Shown: positions 1 through 13,878 of the stretch, piece by piece
Position numbering within the stretch: position 1 is the first letter of the stretch
How the letters are laid out: the number at the start of each line of letters is the position of its first letter
Source: Smittium mucronatum
Lineage: Eukaryota > Kickxellomycota > Harpellomycetes > Harpellales > Legeriomycetaceae
Direction: 5' to 3'
Length of the DNA stretch: 24,925 bases
Assembly (NCBI GenBank): GCA_001953115.1
Contig: LSSL01007332.1
Location: 1-24,925, forward strand
Made by a program: the position numbers and the translations under genes
The notes under the pieces: generated by a model
Databases searched by the model: none
Told to the model about the DNA's origin: nothing
Seen by the model: only the letters and a program-made list of their open reading frames with translations

Positions 1-1724
1 TTTGAAAAACACACCTTCTAGAACAAAAATTTAGAAATTAATCCAGTCCCAAAACGACTTGGATAAACTTCAGATTTAATTATTCTAGAAAAAATATGGA
101 TTCAAAAAAAAAATTATGTGTAACATAAGAAAGTTACTTATACATCCCTTGTCAACCAGATAATGACTTAAATCTTTGGCCTTATGGAGTATTCACTAAA
201 TTTAAAGTTTTCCAGTGTTTTATTAACGAAACTTCACTGTGTCACTAAATATTTAGTGATTTTTTCCTTTGGATAATTTTATCATGAAATTCCAAATTTA
301 TTTGAAATGACTTTTTTGCTTTTATTTCTATTAATTCTTACACTTTCTTAACTTTTTCCTAAATCAAATTCTTTCTTAGCCCACATTGGTTATATCAATA
401 ATTAAATTATGATTTTTTCTTGATCTATTCAATAAAAAATAAAAATATCAATATAATTGTAGCTTTTGGTAATGGGTGGGGGGGTAAGATCAAACTTTAT
501 ACAATGGAATTTTTAAGAGTTTATAAATAGCTTTTTTAGTTCCATTATGGTGAAATATTTTAATTTTTCCTCATTAGAATACTATTTATATCTTTTTCTT
601 ACGTTTACCTTCTATATTTATTAAATTCTATCAAAAAAAAATGCGAACAATCATGAAAATGATAATATAAACAAAACGATAATTGTATGTTTGTTATCTC
701 TATATAAATCCCAAAAATCACTAGAATTAACGATTTTATTGACTTAAGCATTTAATCTGTGGTAATTCGTGGATATAAATATATCTTTTTATGAAATTTC
801 AAATTTATGGATAAAGTAATGCTAAGGATACTCTTATCTGAAATTGGCTTTATAAAGTCAAAAAAAATCGTGTTATTGCTCTTACAAAAAAACCCCCCCA
901 ATAAAAAAAATTTTAAATTTTTTTAGAGATAGATAGTAAAATTTCGGCGATGGAAAATTAGGATATTTTAATTTTAGCGGTTCATTTATACTTTCAGTAA
1001 TTTTAGCCATTATATGGTTGGTTAAATGCTAATTATTAATTTTTAATATTTTCCCCATTTTTCCATTTCGAAAATAAATGGACAAGTTAAATAACCATCT
1101 AAAACATTCATAGCTTCAAGACTTTAAAATTTTGCTAGATTAATTTTCATAAAATTTCAGTTTTTTTTCTTAAAGCTACGTCAAATTATTTGCCAAAAAA
1201 ATTTCTTTTTGATAATCTTTTTGGTTTAGAAAGTATTATTTAGTCTAAAAAATAATCAATAAAAGAATAAATTTTTTCAAATTTGAAATACAGATATGCA
1301 TTTTAGTTTTATAAACATTAAAAAAAAACCTTTTATCACTATTCATCGTTTAAAAATTTTTGGTATTTAAAGTGAAAAAAGTTCCGAATATTTAATATAT
1401 ATGTGAATGATATATTTTTATATATTCAATAAAAGCTCTCAGCCTTTAAATTAATTCATATTTAATTTATATCATCTAATAATATATATATAGCGAATAA
1501 TATTTTTTTGAACTAAAATATTTTGTCTCAGCGAAAATGTGAATATAAGGGTAAATATATACATACATATACATACATATATATATATATATACTGTGAT
1601 TTTCAAACAAATATTTTTTTGTAGGGGCGTAAATTTTAATTTTTCGGATTGATTAAAATTCATTTAATATCAAAAAATATATATTGACATAGAAGGAAAG
1701 AAAGTAATTTTACCAAAAATGTAA
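1..1724. other. AT-rich non-coding DNA, left end
   Basis: No coding frame of note, RNA gene or mobile element seen. Long A and T runs dominate. Exceptions are a G-rich spot, GGGTGGGGGGG at 474-484, and a C7 run at 893-899. The minus-strand frame at 1472-1663 spans the microsatellite and has a Tyr/Ile repeat product, so it is a composition artefact. Confidence 0.7.
1554..1594. repeat. TA/TACA microsatellite
   Basis: About 41 nt of alternating TA units interrupted by CATA steps, with the purest (AT)n part at its right end. Simple sequence. Confidence 0.85.
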
Positions 1725-1751
1725 ACATTATTGTTGAAAAATAATAGAGAA

Positions 1752-2060
1752 ATGAAAAATAATTCAATTAAAATTTTTTTTGATTCGGTTTATTTAGAAA
1801 ATTTAGTATTTAAGTTAATAAATCAAAAAAAAAAAGCTTATTCCGTCTTCAAAAGATGCAAAAAATATACGAAGCCTATAAAATTTTGCAAATTTTATAA
1901 ATCATGCTCAAAATTTATTTTTGCCGATTATTTTTTCCACGAGTTTTATTCTAAGTCCCTTAAAAAATATTTATACGTTTTAACAGTTTTAAATTTTATT
2001 AATTCTTTTTTTAGACTAAAAAAACAATTTATACTCCTTATTTTATTATATGGCCCATAA
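1752..2060 (+). CDS. Hypothetical basic protein, possible LINE-type retrotransposon fragment
   Basis: This is an uninterrupted frame of 102 codons from ATG 1752, open from 1725 if non-ATG codons are included. It is the longest frame in the left AT-rich arm. The product is rich in Lys, Phe and Ile. From about residue 22 it reads L-I-N-Q-K-K-K-A-Y-S-V-F-K-R and later F-Y-K-S-C-S-K. That is reminiscent of the Lys/Arg-rich linker between the endonuclease and reverse transcriptase of non-LTR retrotransposons, but no catalytic motif is present. The C terminus is hydrophobic. An AATAAA overlaps the stop. I do not recognise a definite family. It could be a short real gene, a fragment, or an unusually long chance frame. 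Confidence 0.25.
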   Translation: MKNNSIKIFFDSVYLENLVFKLINQKKKAYSVFKRCKKYTKPIKFCKFYKSCSKFIFADYFFHEFYSKSLKKYLYVLTVLNFINSFFRLKKQFILLILLYGP

Positions 2061-5000
2061 ATAAAATGAATTTCTGCTTTTTCTAATTAAATTTTTATAT
2101 TTGACTATTAATTTAGGATTATACGATCATTAGAGTTTATATTAAATCTAATTTTTTATTTGAATGATAGTGATATATAAGATAAAACCACATTCCCAGA
2201 AAGGCCAAAATATTAATTTCTCAATCAATAAAACATTTGTTTAAAAATGATAGAAAAAACTTTAATGAAACATCATTTTGAATTAAATTACTTAAGATAA
2301 GCTTTAACTAAAAGAAAAAAAATAGCCAAAATCTTTATATAAAGACTATTTTGTAAAAAATTTCTGAAATTCACGGACAAGAATTGCATGTAAAAAATAG
2401 AATTGGTACAAATTTTCCAAAATTTGAGGAAATTTTCAGATTATATCTATTTCTTCCGGATTTTTTAAACTTATCGAATCCAGAATCAACAATAATCCTT
2501 TTTTTTAAAGTATAATCAGAATATTTTTATATCAAAGGGTAGATATCTATGTTTTAAATTCTTTTTACAGAAGGTTAATGATAATTTTGATTTTAGTTCA
2601 GAAATAATTGTTATAGCATCATTTTTTCTTTTATACATTAGATCAAAGTGGTAAATTTTTCCTTATGAAGAAAAATAACTTTTGCCTTAATTAACAGATT
2701 AAAATTAAAATTGTCCTAATAATTTTAACTTTTTCATCCTCTGAATGTGACATTCGTATTTAAAATCTGAAAAAAAATTTTCAATTTTTTTTTTTCAATT
2801 ATCACTTTTTTTTGGTATTTTTGAGTTGATTTTATTGTAGTAACTACAAAAAACTAGATAATCTTTACTTAAATGAGATGTTAAGTTAAGCATTCTACTT
2901 ATTTATAAAAATGAGCCACTGTTTTTTAATTTTTAAACCTAGAATGTTGCACTTTAATCTTCATTCTACCATTCAATAAAAAAGTAAAATCGGAATTCAT
3001 GGTTTTTTCAGTTAAATAATGTATATTTTTTACTTAAAAAATTATTTTAATATCAGTTATTAAAAATATACAAATTCTGAATTACTATTATATTGAAAAT
3101 AATATTTTTAAATCTGATTTTTTTTTAATTATATGAAATAATTTAAATATTTAATATATTTAATATAAATTTAATATCTAATATCTAATTCTGGTAATTT
3201 TTTTGAATCATTTACATTAAAAATTAAATATAATATGTTTCAAAAAATTTCCATGAGCTTAAATATAATCGAGACTATAAATATAAAAAAAAATTTTAAA
3301 AAAAAATTGATAAATTATAAATTTTTCTTGTTTAAAATTTAAAAATAATAGATTTTTACTTGAACTAAGGTCACAAGCTGAATTTTGATTTTTAATTGTA
3401 GTGCATTTTTTGCTCCAAAAATATAACTATAGGGATAAAATAAAGCATTATCGACAAAATTTAATTTAATAACTAAATTTTGTTAGTTTTTTTCAAGAAA
3501 AAATTAGAGATTTTTAATCAAATTAAAACATGAAATAGCATATTTTACTACTTTAAGTTTTTTTGAACCTTCACCAGTAATATTTATTGTTTTAATCTCA
3601 TAACTTGATCAAAAACAAATAAATGTAGGTTTTTATGCATATATTGGGTTTATCTTATCTTTTTAAATGGAGTTTAAAGATCTATTAGAGTTTTTAAACT
3701 ATTTATAGATGAAAATTTAGTCCTGGTAATTAAAATTCAGTGTATATGCGTAGTTTTATCAAATTTGATGCATTTTAATAATTATAAATACTTATTTTTA
3801 TTTAAAGAATTGGTATTTTTTTTAATATATAATGATAAAATTTTAACATTTTAACATCTAAAGTATTTAAATATAAAATATTTTTATAGCGATGCATTAT
3901 TTCTATATCTCAAAATCTCATGAAATTATTCGTTTTATTTTTTTTCAATTTTCAATCATTTTTAATTGCATTTGAAAACAGATCTAATTTACTGTTCAGT
4001 AAAAATATTTTTACTGATTATAAAAAATAATTTTCATTAGACGATTATACCAAATTAGAAAAAATTGAATAAAAAAAATCTAGTTAAGCAAAAATAGTGA
4101 TAGCTTATAAATTGATTGAGAAAATAGCTGAAATTTAAGTTTTTTGCAACTATAATTTAAATAAATATATGTAATTTTATATTTAGCAAACGGAAAAAAA
4201 TTTCAAATCAATTGTAATTTTAATTTTTGTTTGTTATACTGCATCAAACATACATAAGAGGGTATAAATGTCTGATTCTTTTTAAGATATACTCTTTTTA
4301 CTAAATAAGTCATTGAACATAAAAAAAAATCGTGATAAATAACTAATAATTATTGAAAAATTACATAGGCCTCATATATTTTGTTCATTTTTCCGATGGA
4401 ATATAGTTTCTTTAATTTGTATTTTTAATTTCCCTGTAAATTTAAACTTTAAGTTTTCACATTATTTTAAAATAATAAAAGCAATATAAATATAATAAGC
4501 AAGCTTAAGCTCTCAAAAAAAACCTAAAACTTCTTTAATATGACCCAAAATAAATAACCTATTTTTTTTACTTGATACAGTATAACCCAATAAAAAAGAA
4601 AACTAGAAGTTATTTGAAAATTTTTAGATCCACTGAATATTTACCAATATATTTGTTTTGATTAATTTATTAATAATTTATGAAATATGGTAATTTTTTC
4701 CTAATATTCTAAATAAAATTAAGAAAAAAATAAAACTATATATATATAAAACTATTCCAGACAAAAAATAAAAAAATCTTTTTGACTTTAATTTTTCAAA
4801 AAGTGTTTAAAAAATAAATATATTTAGTTTAAAAATATATCTTACATCTTTTATTTCCTATGATTTAAATCAAAAATTCATCTACATGGTCTAAAAGTAT
4901 GATAAATAGGTCTAAATTTATTTTCGTTATATGAATTTAATTTAATTTTTTATTCTGGAGAAAATCAACTATATTCTTGAAATAATCTTTTATCATCTGT

Positions 5001-6723
5001 ATTAATTGAAATAACCTTATTTTTTAATGTCTAAACATAGATTATTTTATATAAAAAAATCTTCCGATAAAAAAGGCTCAAAAATTAAAATAGATATCTC
5101 TTTTTGAGCTAAATTTGTTTATTAAAAAATTACCATATTATAAATGTTTTCTTTCATAATTTTTATTAACAGAGTAAATCTTAAAATGAAACTCTAAAAT
5201 CCAATATTTTTCATAAAAAAATTAGCTCTATATATTTACCGGTTTAAATTAATTTATTGTATCTTATCTATTAATCAATAAAAATACTGCGAATAAATTT
5301 AAATTTATCAGAATCTATCCAATTTCTAAGCCCTTAACTAAAAATCATACTAACTTTCAAGTCGATTTTTATTTAATTAATCGTTGTTCATAATACCATA
5401 TTTTATTTTAAATCATCTGATAAAATTTAAAATCAAAAGAATTTTTTCAATATGATATAAATGGTCCCATATTATTTTAATTATCATTTTACATTCTTTT
5501 TTATTGATTAATGAAGAAAAATTTGTGCAATTTTTATTTAAAACTCTACTAGGTAGCCTTTTTTGGTACATTAGGGTTTTTTTGTCTACATAAATTCTGA
5601 TTTATTAATAAAAATCTCATTTTTTTATAAAATTATGATTTCTAAACACTAGAATATCATTGAATGTAATATCATCTTTATGAGTTAAAAAAGAAATAAA
5701 ATTAAAAAAATTCCAAATGATATAGGTTCCTGATATATAATTTTCTATACTTATATTTATTCTTAGTTATTTTTCATAGATTTTCAATAACAAAAAAACA
5801 CACCATTTTAATAAAATATGAAATAAAAGATTTAATTTAATTTGGATTTTCCTTTAAAAATTGTCTTCTGATACTAGAAAATTAAAAAAAAATTATATTC
5901 ATGAATACTCAAATCAAAAATTTCTAACACAATATAAGTGATTAATTTTCCAAGAATAATTTTTTTTTTTTAAAATGCTAAATCACTTTATTAAACTCTT
6001 TCATCTTGATTGTGAAATAATTAATCTAATTTTCTGAATTTTATTTGTCTATTTATCTAATTCACCCATTTAACTGATATAATTTTATTTTAGTTTAGTT
6101 TAAATCAGGATGAAAAAAATAAAGACTATGGAAATGGCAAGAAATGATTCACAGGCGATAAAAAAATTATGAAAGTTAAAATCAGAGAATTCCAAACAAA
6201 GTTATTATATTGAGAATAATTATCGTTTTTTTTTTGCTCGAAAAACCCGGTTAAATTTGTAATTTTATTATATTTAAGGTTTTAAATCCGTTAAAAAATA
6301 TTTACTTTCTAAATTTTTACATCTAACTAACGAGCTGATAAAAAAAAAATTACAAATGAAAATATTATAAAATGATAATTTCATTTATTATTATCTTTGA
6401 ATTATTTGAAAATCTGAAACAAATTTAGTGAAAAAAGTTACTTATAAAAAAAAACTTTTTTAATTTTTAAATAAATTTTAAATTGGGTAATTTTTGGTTT
6501 TATTTTCGGTAAATTATATTCTTGCTAATTTTTTTAAAAAAAGTGATCCTTTATAACAGAAAAAACTGCTATTTTTTTAAATAAATAGATTTTATTTTAT
6601 ATTGAATTTATTAATTTAAAATTCCATTTATTAAAAAAAAATTATATATCCTACGGGGAAAACTCGCGAATTTTGATAATAAAATGGTTTATTTGTTTTG
6701 AAATTTAAAATGGATTTAAAACA

Positions 6724-6740
6724 CAAATAAATAAATAAAT
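6724..6740. repeat. (AAAT)n short tandem repeat
   Basis: About four AAAT units in tandem, followed within 30 nt by a short alternating TA tract. Confidence 0.7.
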
Positions 6741-9700
6741 GCTATATATTTAATATAATATATATATGTACATGATTTTGATTTTTAAATATTTCAAAAC
6801 GATCTGCTATAAAAATTTATTAATACAAAATTAAATTTTCTTTTTTGGTATTGATAAAAAATTAACGATATATAATTAAAATAATATAGCTAATAATAGT
6901 TTCTATTAAACTAAAAGTATTTTAGATTTTTTTATAAAAAGATATATAAAAATATTTACGAGTCTGAAATCTAAATATATCAAAAAAAAATTCAAATAAA
7001 AAAATATTAAAATGCGCCTATCACTTTATTAATGAGTAAAAAACTCAAAAAAATGGATTTATTGATTTATAACTATTTATAAGTATATGCTGATCTCAAA
7101 TAATTACTAAATAAAAAAATAAATATTTATTCAATTATTATATCGAAAAAGCTGAATATTTTTTAATTTTTAATTTTAAAATTTTAATTGAATCTTATTT
7201 ATTAATGAGATTTATAAATAATTTATAAACCTAATTTTATTTTTTCACATTTTAATGATTAATTTTTATTTGTGCAATATATAGTTGAGTTTTTATTAGT
7301 TTTACATAAGATTTTTTATATTATTTAACTTTTTATTAAATTAAATAATATCTAGATATAAGTTTTTTTGTTTATTTAATATATTTTAACTTCACTATTA
7401 GCACTCATTTTATTCCAGATTTAACTTTATGCTTAAATTTCAATTTATCATCTTAATTTTTGTTAGTTTTTAGAAAAATAAATCTATTATTTGCTATATG
7501 AATTAAAATATATTTATATTTATGATGCGTCTGTAAATTTTCAAAGCTATTTTGCGGACTTAAATGAATTTTTTTAATAACACATACCATTCGGTACCCT
7601 TATATAATCAACCCGTTTTTTTCAAAAAAAAATATATATTAAGTATACCTATATTATATTTACCAATTTTACAGCGAAATATTAAGCAAGTTTAAAATTG
7701 GTTTTTTAAATAAAAGCGCTTTTTTAGATCTTTTTTAGAAAAAAAACACATTAATTTTTCTCCTAATTACTCTTGGTTTTAAATATAATAAGATTGATAT
7801 AATTATTGTTTAATCAAGCGTTAAAAGATGTGAAACAGTATGAATGGATACAAAAAGTGTTACTTTAAAAAAATAGAGTGGAGGTTTTCTTAAAATTTTT
7901 CTTGTGATTTTTTTCTTTATCCACTATCCTTCAAGATATTTTTTTTACTAATATTGGATTTTTCTCATTTATAAATATTAATTTTAGCAATAAAGTCTTC
8001 TCTTTACACAAATGATAATTTATTGGATCATAGCTAAAAAATACAGCTTAAAAAACAAAAATAGGGTATTATGGTTTATTAAAACCTACAGTTCGAATAA
8101 TTTTGTTTTTTAGTGGTAATTAATATGAGATTTTTTTTCTGATAAAAAGCTGTAAAAAAGTTAAGATAAAAAATATTGATTTTTTTTCCTAGAAACCGAT
8201 TATTCAATAATTCTTTTTCTTATATTCAGAACTTTTATCCTCTATACAATTAAATTTTTAAACATATTGCTTTTAATTTTGCCGTTATATAAGTACTATA
8301 ACAATCATTTTTCCTCAAACAGAATAAATCTAATTGGATTTCTATTTTTAAATAAAATAAAAAATCCATTAAAAATATCTACAAATATTATACTTATTTT
8401 ATTTTAAAATAAGAATAAAAATAAAAAAAGGAGGTTTTAATTTTTTGAAGAAAGAATATAGGAAAACTTACAGTGAATAAATGGTTAATTTATTTTTGAA
8501 GTGTCTATAAAAGCTTTTTTTGTTCTTTATTTATCTAGTTTTGATTATAAAGGATCCAAAATCGATTTAAATAAACTAAAAAAGTTGAAAAAACCTTGGC
8601 GCTTAGCTTTTTTAATTAATTATTGCCTATTCTTTATTTCAAAAAAACTAATTATACTCCATCCCTGAAAATAATATCCATATTAATTTGGTTAAAAAAG
8701 TGTTTTTTTACACATATTGATACGATAAAATTAAAATTTTATTTATAATAATTCAGGATTATAGCTAGAAAATATTATTTATATTGTAAAAGATGCTTCA
8801 AAAAATTTATTTATAAAAATTTTACTTAAATTTAAAATTATTGAATTAATGTGATTCTCACTAATAATTACTATTTATGGGAATTATAGGCATTTATTGC
8901 AAAATTTTATAAAAATATATAAAAATAAGTAGTATAATTTATTTTGGGGTTTAATTTTATGAAAAGATGAAATGAAATAAGCTATTTTCTAGTAACAAAT
9001 AGTGAAAAAAAAAGGAAATTGCAGTAAAATTATGTGTTTTTAATTTTATTTTCTTATCTTGAAACCGAAAAAATGACTAAAAAAATATTATATATGATTC
9101 TTATACGAATCCGAATCTACACGATTTTATTGAAATATTTTTGAAATTGGTGAGTTATTGTATAATATTTTTATCATCTTTGTTATTTTTTGGAGACTAG
9201 ATGTGTTGTAAATTTTTCTAGATGAAGGGTTTTGATAGAACAATTTTTATTAATAAACTTCTTAAAATTTTCTTTTTTATAAATCAAATGAAATAAATAA
9301 TGATATTATCTCTTTTAAGTCACTCATCTCTTCTTCTAATATATTTCAACCTTCTTCATCAATAATATCATAAACATTCTAGTTAAAATAATTTATTTTA
9401 ATGGGGTATATTTGAACAATCAAACAAATAAAAAGATATATTTTTGGTACTATTATCACTTATATATCGCAAAGCTGTGAAATAAAATTTAAAAAAGCTA
9501 GGCCAAAAAGTCAATTTTTTTATATAAAACATTGATAAAAGCTTCAAAAGAGTAATAATGACCTTTAAAAATAAAAAATAAGAAAAAAAAAAGTCATCCC
9601 GGAAAGATGTATTTTAAATTTATTTTATTATAAATCGATTTTTAGTTTCTAAAACTCAATAAAAAAATTACTATTAAAAGCATTGAAATTTTCAAATATT

Positions 9701-10509
9701 AATAAAAACTTTCAGATTCTTTTAAAACATCCATAATAAACGAAAAATACCTTTTTTTGATCCCTACTATCCTTTATTTTAGATAAGAATGAACAATAAT
9801 ATCATGAGTATTTTTTCCGATAGATATTAAACCATGTAAGATTTTCAAAATTAAACAATATTTTAGTTCTCGATATTTTTGAAAGCTAATAAATTAGGCT
9901 CAAGTTCCCTGTTATTCTTAAATTTTAATTTTCTTATTTTTTGCCGATAATAATCAGGGACTAAGAAAGAATTATGAATATACCAAAGTAAAAATCCGAG
10001 TTTTCTGTTGAAAGATCACTAAAACTCTGGGGGGTTTTAGAGATAGTATAATAAATAATTATATTTTTAAAATTATTAATATCGACAAGATTATTAAATA
10101 CGGAATACCATATAAAGTTATATATAAAATAAAAATTGTTAATTAAAATTTTTTTCGAAGATTTTCTTTACTTAAAAAAAATTATATAATAAAATCAAAC
10201 ATTATAAAATCAGCTTTTCAATAAAAATTCTTAAAAATAGTCTAAAATATGCCCAAAAATAATGGTGGTGTTTTATTCTCAGTAAATACAGGATTTTTTG
10301 GATATATTTTTTTTTTACCTGAAGAAAAACATTATTGTTATTTATAATTTGATTTTTAATTAATCTTGTTCTTAAAAAGTAATGGGAGCACACATTTTAA
10401 TATATATCTATTATTTTAAGAGAAAATATGTAATAAATTTATATTTGGTTTCAAAGAAAAAATGATTAGCCTTACCGGAACTTTTATTGAAAATCACTCT
10501 TATTTTTTA

Positions 10510-10527
10510 TTAAATTAAATTAAATTA
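10510..10527. repeat. (TTAAA)n short tandem repeat
   Basis: Three to four tandem five-base units of TTAAA. Confidence 0.65.
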
Positions 10528-13273
10528 ATAAAATGAAGAGTTTTATAAATTTTAAAACTTATGTTTAACTAAATTATGGGGTGTCTAAATTAAAATTTGA
10601 ACAAATTATTAATCATAGAATACATTTTAAGCTCTAATATATATATAGAACAAGAATAATTGTTATTATTTTTTTTCTAATTGTTTTAAAATTGTTTTAA
10701 CATAAAATAATTTCTTTTTATTGTTTTGTTATTAGTCATATCAGATTTTTTTTCGCAAAAATTATAGTGATAATATATATTTTAGAATGCTAATAATAAT
10801 ATATAAAACCATTTGCTAAATTTTTTTGGTTTTTATCTTTTTGAAAATAGACAGTTTAGAAAAATAGATATGAGATAAAAAAAATAGTGCAGCAAGGGAT
10901 ATTTTAATTATATGGAGAAATTATTTGGATTTATAATTAACCAGTTTGATTTATAATTAGAAAAATATAAAAACGAACATGTTTATTTAACTTTAATTAA
11001 GCGATTTTATTTTATTTCGAAATCACAATAAAATTATTATTGATCTGAAGTTTTAAATTTTACGTTATTTTTGTATCAAAATTGTTTTTAATTATTTTTT
11101 GGCCAACTTAAACTTCAAAATATTGAAAAAAGTTCAAAATAACCCCCACTTGTTTTCTAATTTCAAATACTTTTCTATTTTTTATCCGATTTAAAAAATA
11201 ATAAAATTCAAATAAATTTATATATGTATGATATTAATTACTTTGAAAAGCAAAAATATCCCGTTTATTTCTATCAAATTATTAATAAATTATCAGAATA
11301 AGTATTTTTGAATAAAATAACATAATTTTATATTCATTTACGTAATATTAATAATAAATATATTGATTAAAATATTGCGTTTTTTTTTGTAAAATAAGCA
11401 TGAAAAATATATCAGCTCAATAGTATCGAAAAAAATTTATGATGTAAAAATCTCATTAGCCTTGAAATTGATGTGGAGAAATCAAAAAAAAAATGAGTGA
11501 AGTTCGTTTTGAAGGATACAAAAAGAAGTAAAAATAAACCCGAAATGACTGGATATATGTATCTATTTCGATAATTTTTTTTTAAATATTCGTAAATATT
11601 CTTAATAAAATTAAAACATTATGTTATGCAATTTATAACACTTCTTTTAGGGAAAAAAATACTAAAATATAAAAATTCTTAAATAAAGTAAATTTTCGAA
11701 AAAATTCAACTTCATTTAATTTATTACCAATTTTTTTAAAGTATTAAATCCCTAAAATATTAGAAATAAGTTATGGGGAGATGAGGGGGATGAATTTATT
11801 TCAAATTTTAACTAATTAAAAACCAAAATAAAAATACAAGGATTAAATTTATATTTTGGTTTAAAAAAAGTTTTATCTAAGCTATCAATTGGTGATTTCA
11901 CATTTTAAAAAAATATATATATTATTTATAAGAGTGTAAATCCCAAAAAACACTATCTTTAAACTCATATTCACGCAAAAATAAATCTGAAATCCAAGAT
12001 AGTTTTTTTTTTAAAAAAAAAAGCCGCTAATAAATTTTTTAAATTATTATTTTTGACAAATTTGGTATTATAAAAAATATAAGAAGAATGTGGGTTAACT
12101 TATTTTGCTCTTAATATGGAGTTATAATATAAAATTTCCATTTAAACATAATTTTTTTTTAAAAAGCGAATATAATGAAATTTATTCTGTTATTTTATCT
12201 ACCTAAATTCTTCTTTGCAAATTTAATCATTAAGAAAAATTAAATCCTTTTAAAGACGAAAAAAGGTATTTTTATTGAAGAAAAATAAATTCCATTTTTT
12301 TAAAAAAAGAATAGAATGTATTTTAGGAACGATTCGAATAAAAAACAGCAATTTTTATCAGAATTTTTGAATTTAATCTTTATTGAATCAATTTAACAAC
12401 TTTTTCTTTTAGATTATTTTTCAGAGAAAAAACGCCATTAATAAAGATGCTAAAAAAAAGATTACCTTTTTTTAATGGAAAAAGTTATATTTATTTAAAT
12501 AAGAATTTTTTTTATCAATATTGAAATCAAAAATTAATATATACCCACTTTCAATATCAAAATATCTTAATCGTTAATAGAAAAACAAAAAAAATCGGGA
12601 AATTATTGGCTAATTGAATGTAATTAATGATTTTAAATTTAAAAATATGGCAGATTCTAATGTGTTAATGAGCCAGTTTGACAGATTATTTTTATTATAT
12701 TTCATAAAAAACAAATTGAGAGCCTTTTGATTGAAATGAAAAATATATAGTCAAATTTTCTTTTTTTTTTTAAATCGAAAAAATATTATCAGTTAGCCTT
12801 AAAGAAGTGATATAAATTATCTAGAATGATTTGCGTGAGATTATTTATTATTTTATTATTTATGAGATTTACAGTAACTTTTAATTGTATATTTAAATTC
12901 AGTGATTAATTTTTATTTTAAGGTATTTTATAAAAAAAATTAACAGAATATATTTCATTTTAATAAAATTTCTCTGCTTTTTTATGGAAACTAAAAAGAT
13001 ATATCTAATTTATAGCCGAACTTAGTATCTAATACTTACAGTATTTTTTTCTCAAAAAAAAGCTCCACTAATCTACACCTGATTATTTAAAAATGAATTT
13101 AAATGTACATTTTTAACTATACTTTGAATAATTTTTAAACTCATAATTTTTTATGAAATAACAAATCAGAGAGTATTCGCAAGTATTAAGTCATTTCAAT
13201 TTTGGATGAATAAATAAAAAAAATGGCACGTAAATGAGCTTAGCTTTTTTTTTTGCATGTTTTTTAAAAAAAG

Positions 13274-13290
13274 CCGATTAAAGGAATCGG
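13274..13290 (-). other. 6-bp hairpin followed by a T run on the minus strand
   Basis: CCGATT and AATCGG pair around a five-base loop. On the minus strand the stem runs straight into a T-rich tract, and just upstream is GGGTCCGATTCC, similar to a pol III B box. No cloverleaf can be drawn. It could be a small pol III product or chance. Confidence 0.22.
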
Positions 13291-13532
13291 ACCCAAACAC
13301 TTTTATTAATCAATAAGAAAATTATTAAAAAATCCATCCGTTTTAAATTATGTTTTAATTTCCATGACACGATTTTATAAGCCTTTTATTCTAACAGAGC
13401 TTTTCTAAAAATAATTAGGAATTTATTTTGAGTTTCAGATCAAAAAAGATACCCTAAAAGTGTAAAGTTTTAAGAGTTCTTATTTTAAAAGCCAAGTTAA
13501 AAATATAAAATTGTAAAAAGTTGATACTTTTT

Positions 13533-13569
13533 AGACCCAATCATGCTTATTTTAGCCTTATTTGGGTCT
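13533..13569. repeat. Short inverted repeat AGACCCAA / TTGGGTCT
   Basis: Perfect 8-bp arms at 13533-13540 and 13562-13569 around a 21-nt loop, at the left edge of the GC-richer island. The GC content of the arms makes a chance match in this DNA less likely. Function unknown. Confidence 0.5.
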
Positions 13570-13787
13570 TCTTCGATGTGAATTAGCTAATGAATCCGAA
13601 AAATTTCAAGTTAATAAGCCCATCTATCAAAATTTTGAAATATTTTTAATTTTGAAATAATATAATAAGAGATATCGAGGAAGGATTGGTGTTTGGATGG
13701 GAATGTTTATTGATTATGATCTTTTGGATCTAAGGCGTGGATAATTTTTATAAAATATAAAAATATAAAAATTTTGAAAGCCAACAG

Positions 13788-13859
13788 GGTTGTGTAGTGT
13801 AATGGTTAGCACCCAAGACTCTGAATCTTGTAATCCGAGTTCGAGTCTCGGCACGACCT
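13788..13859 (+). tRNA. tRNA-Gln (anticodon CUG)
   Basis: The gene folds as a complete cloverleaf. The acceptor stem GGTTGTG (13788-13794) pairs with CACGACC (13852-13858), with one G-U pair, and the discriminator is U at 13859. The D stem is GTGT/GCAC. The anticodon stem CAAGA/TCTTG encloses loop CTCTGAA with CTG at 13821-13823. The variable loop has four bases, and the T stem CCGAG/CTCGG encloses TTCGAGT. The internal A box (13795-13805) and B box (13839-13849) match pol III promoters. There is no intron and no encoded CCA, as expected for a nuclear eukaryotic gene. It closely resembles animal tRNA-Gln. It decodes CAG. Confidence 0.96.
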
Positions 13860-13878
13860 TGATGCAATGTAAAATCAA

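Larger units (their letters stand above)
2061..13480. other. Long AT-rich desert without recognisable genes
   Basis: About 11.4 kb of very AT-rich sequence, locally only two or three G/C in 60 bases (for example 3121-3180). It is full of A and T homopolymers. No frame exceeds about 63 codons, no tRNA fold was found, and no repeated unit longer than a few bases was recognised by eye. Very diverged repeats or non-coding transcripts cannot be excluded. Confidence 0.65.

Noticed and set aside
1472..1663. Minus-strand frame of 63 codons as a gene
   Set aside because: Its core is translated microsatellite (Tyr/Ile alternation).
10202..10393. Minus-strand frame of 63 codons as a gene
   Set aside because: Length within chance expectation. 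No family resemblance.
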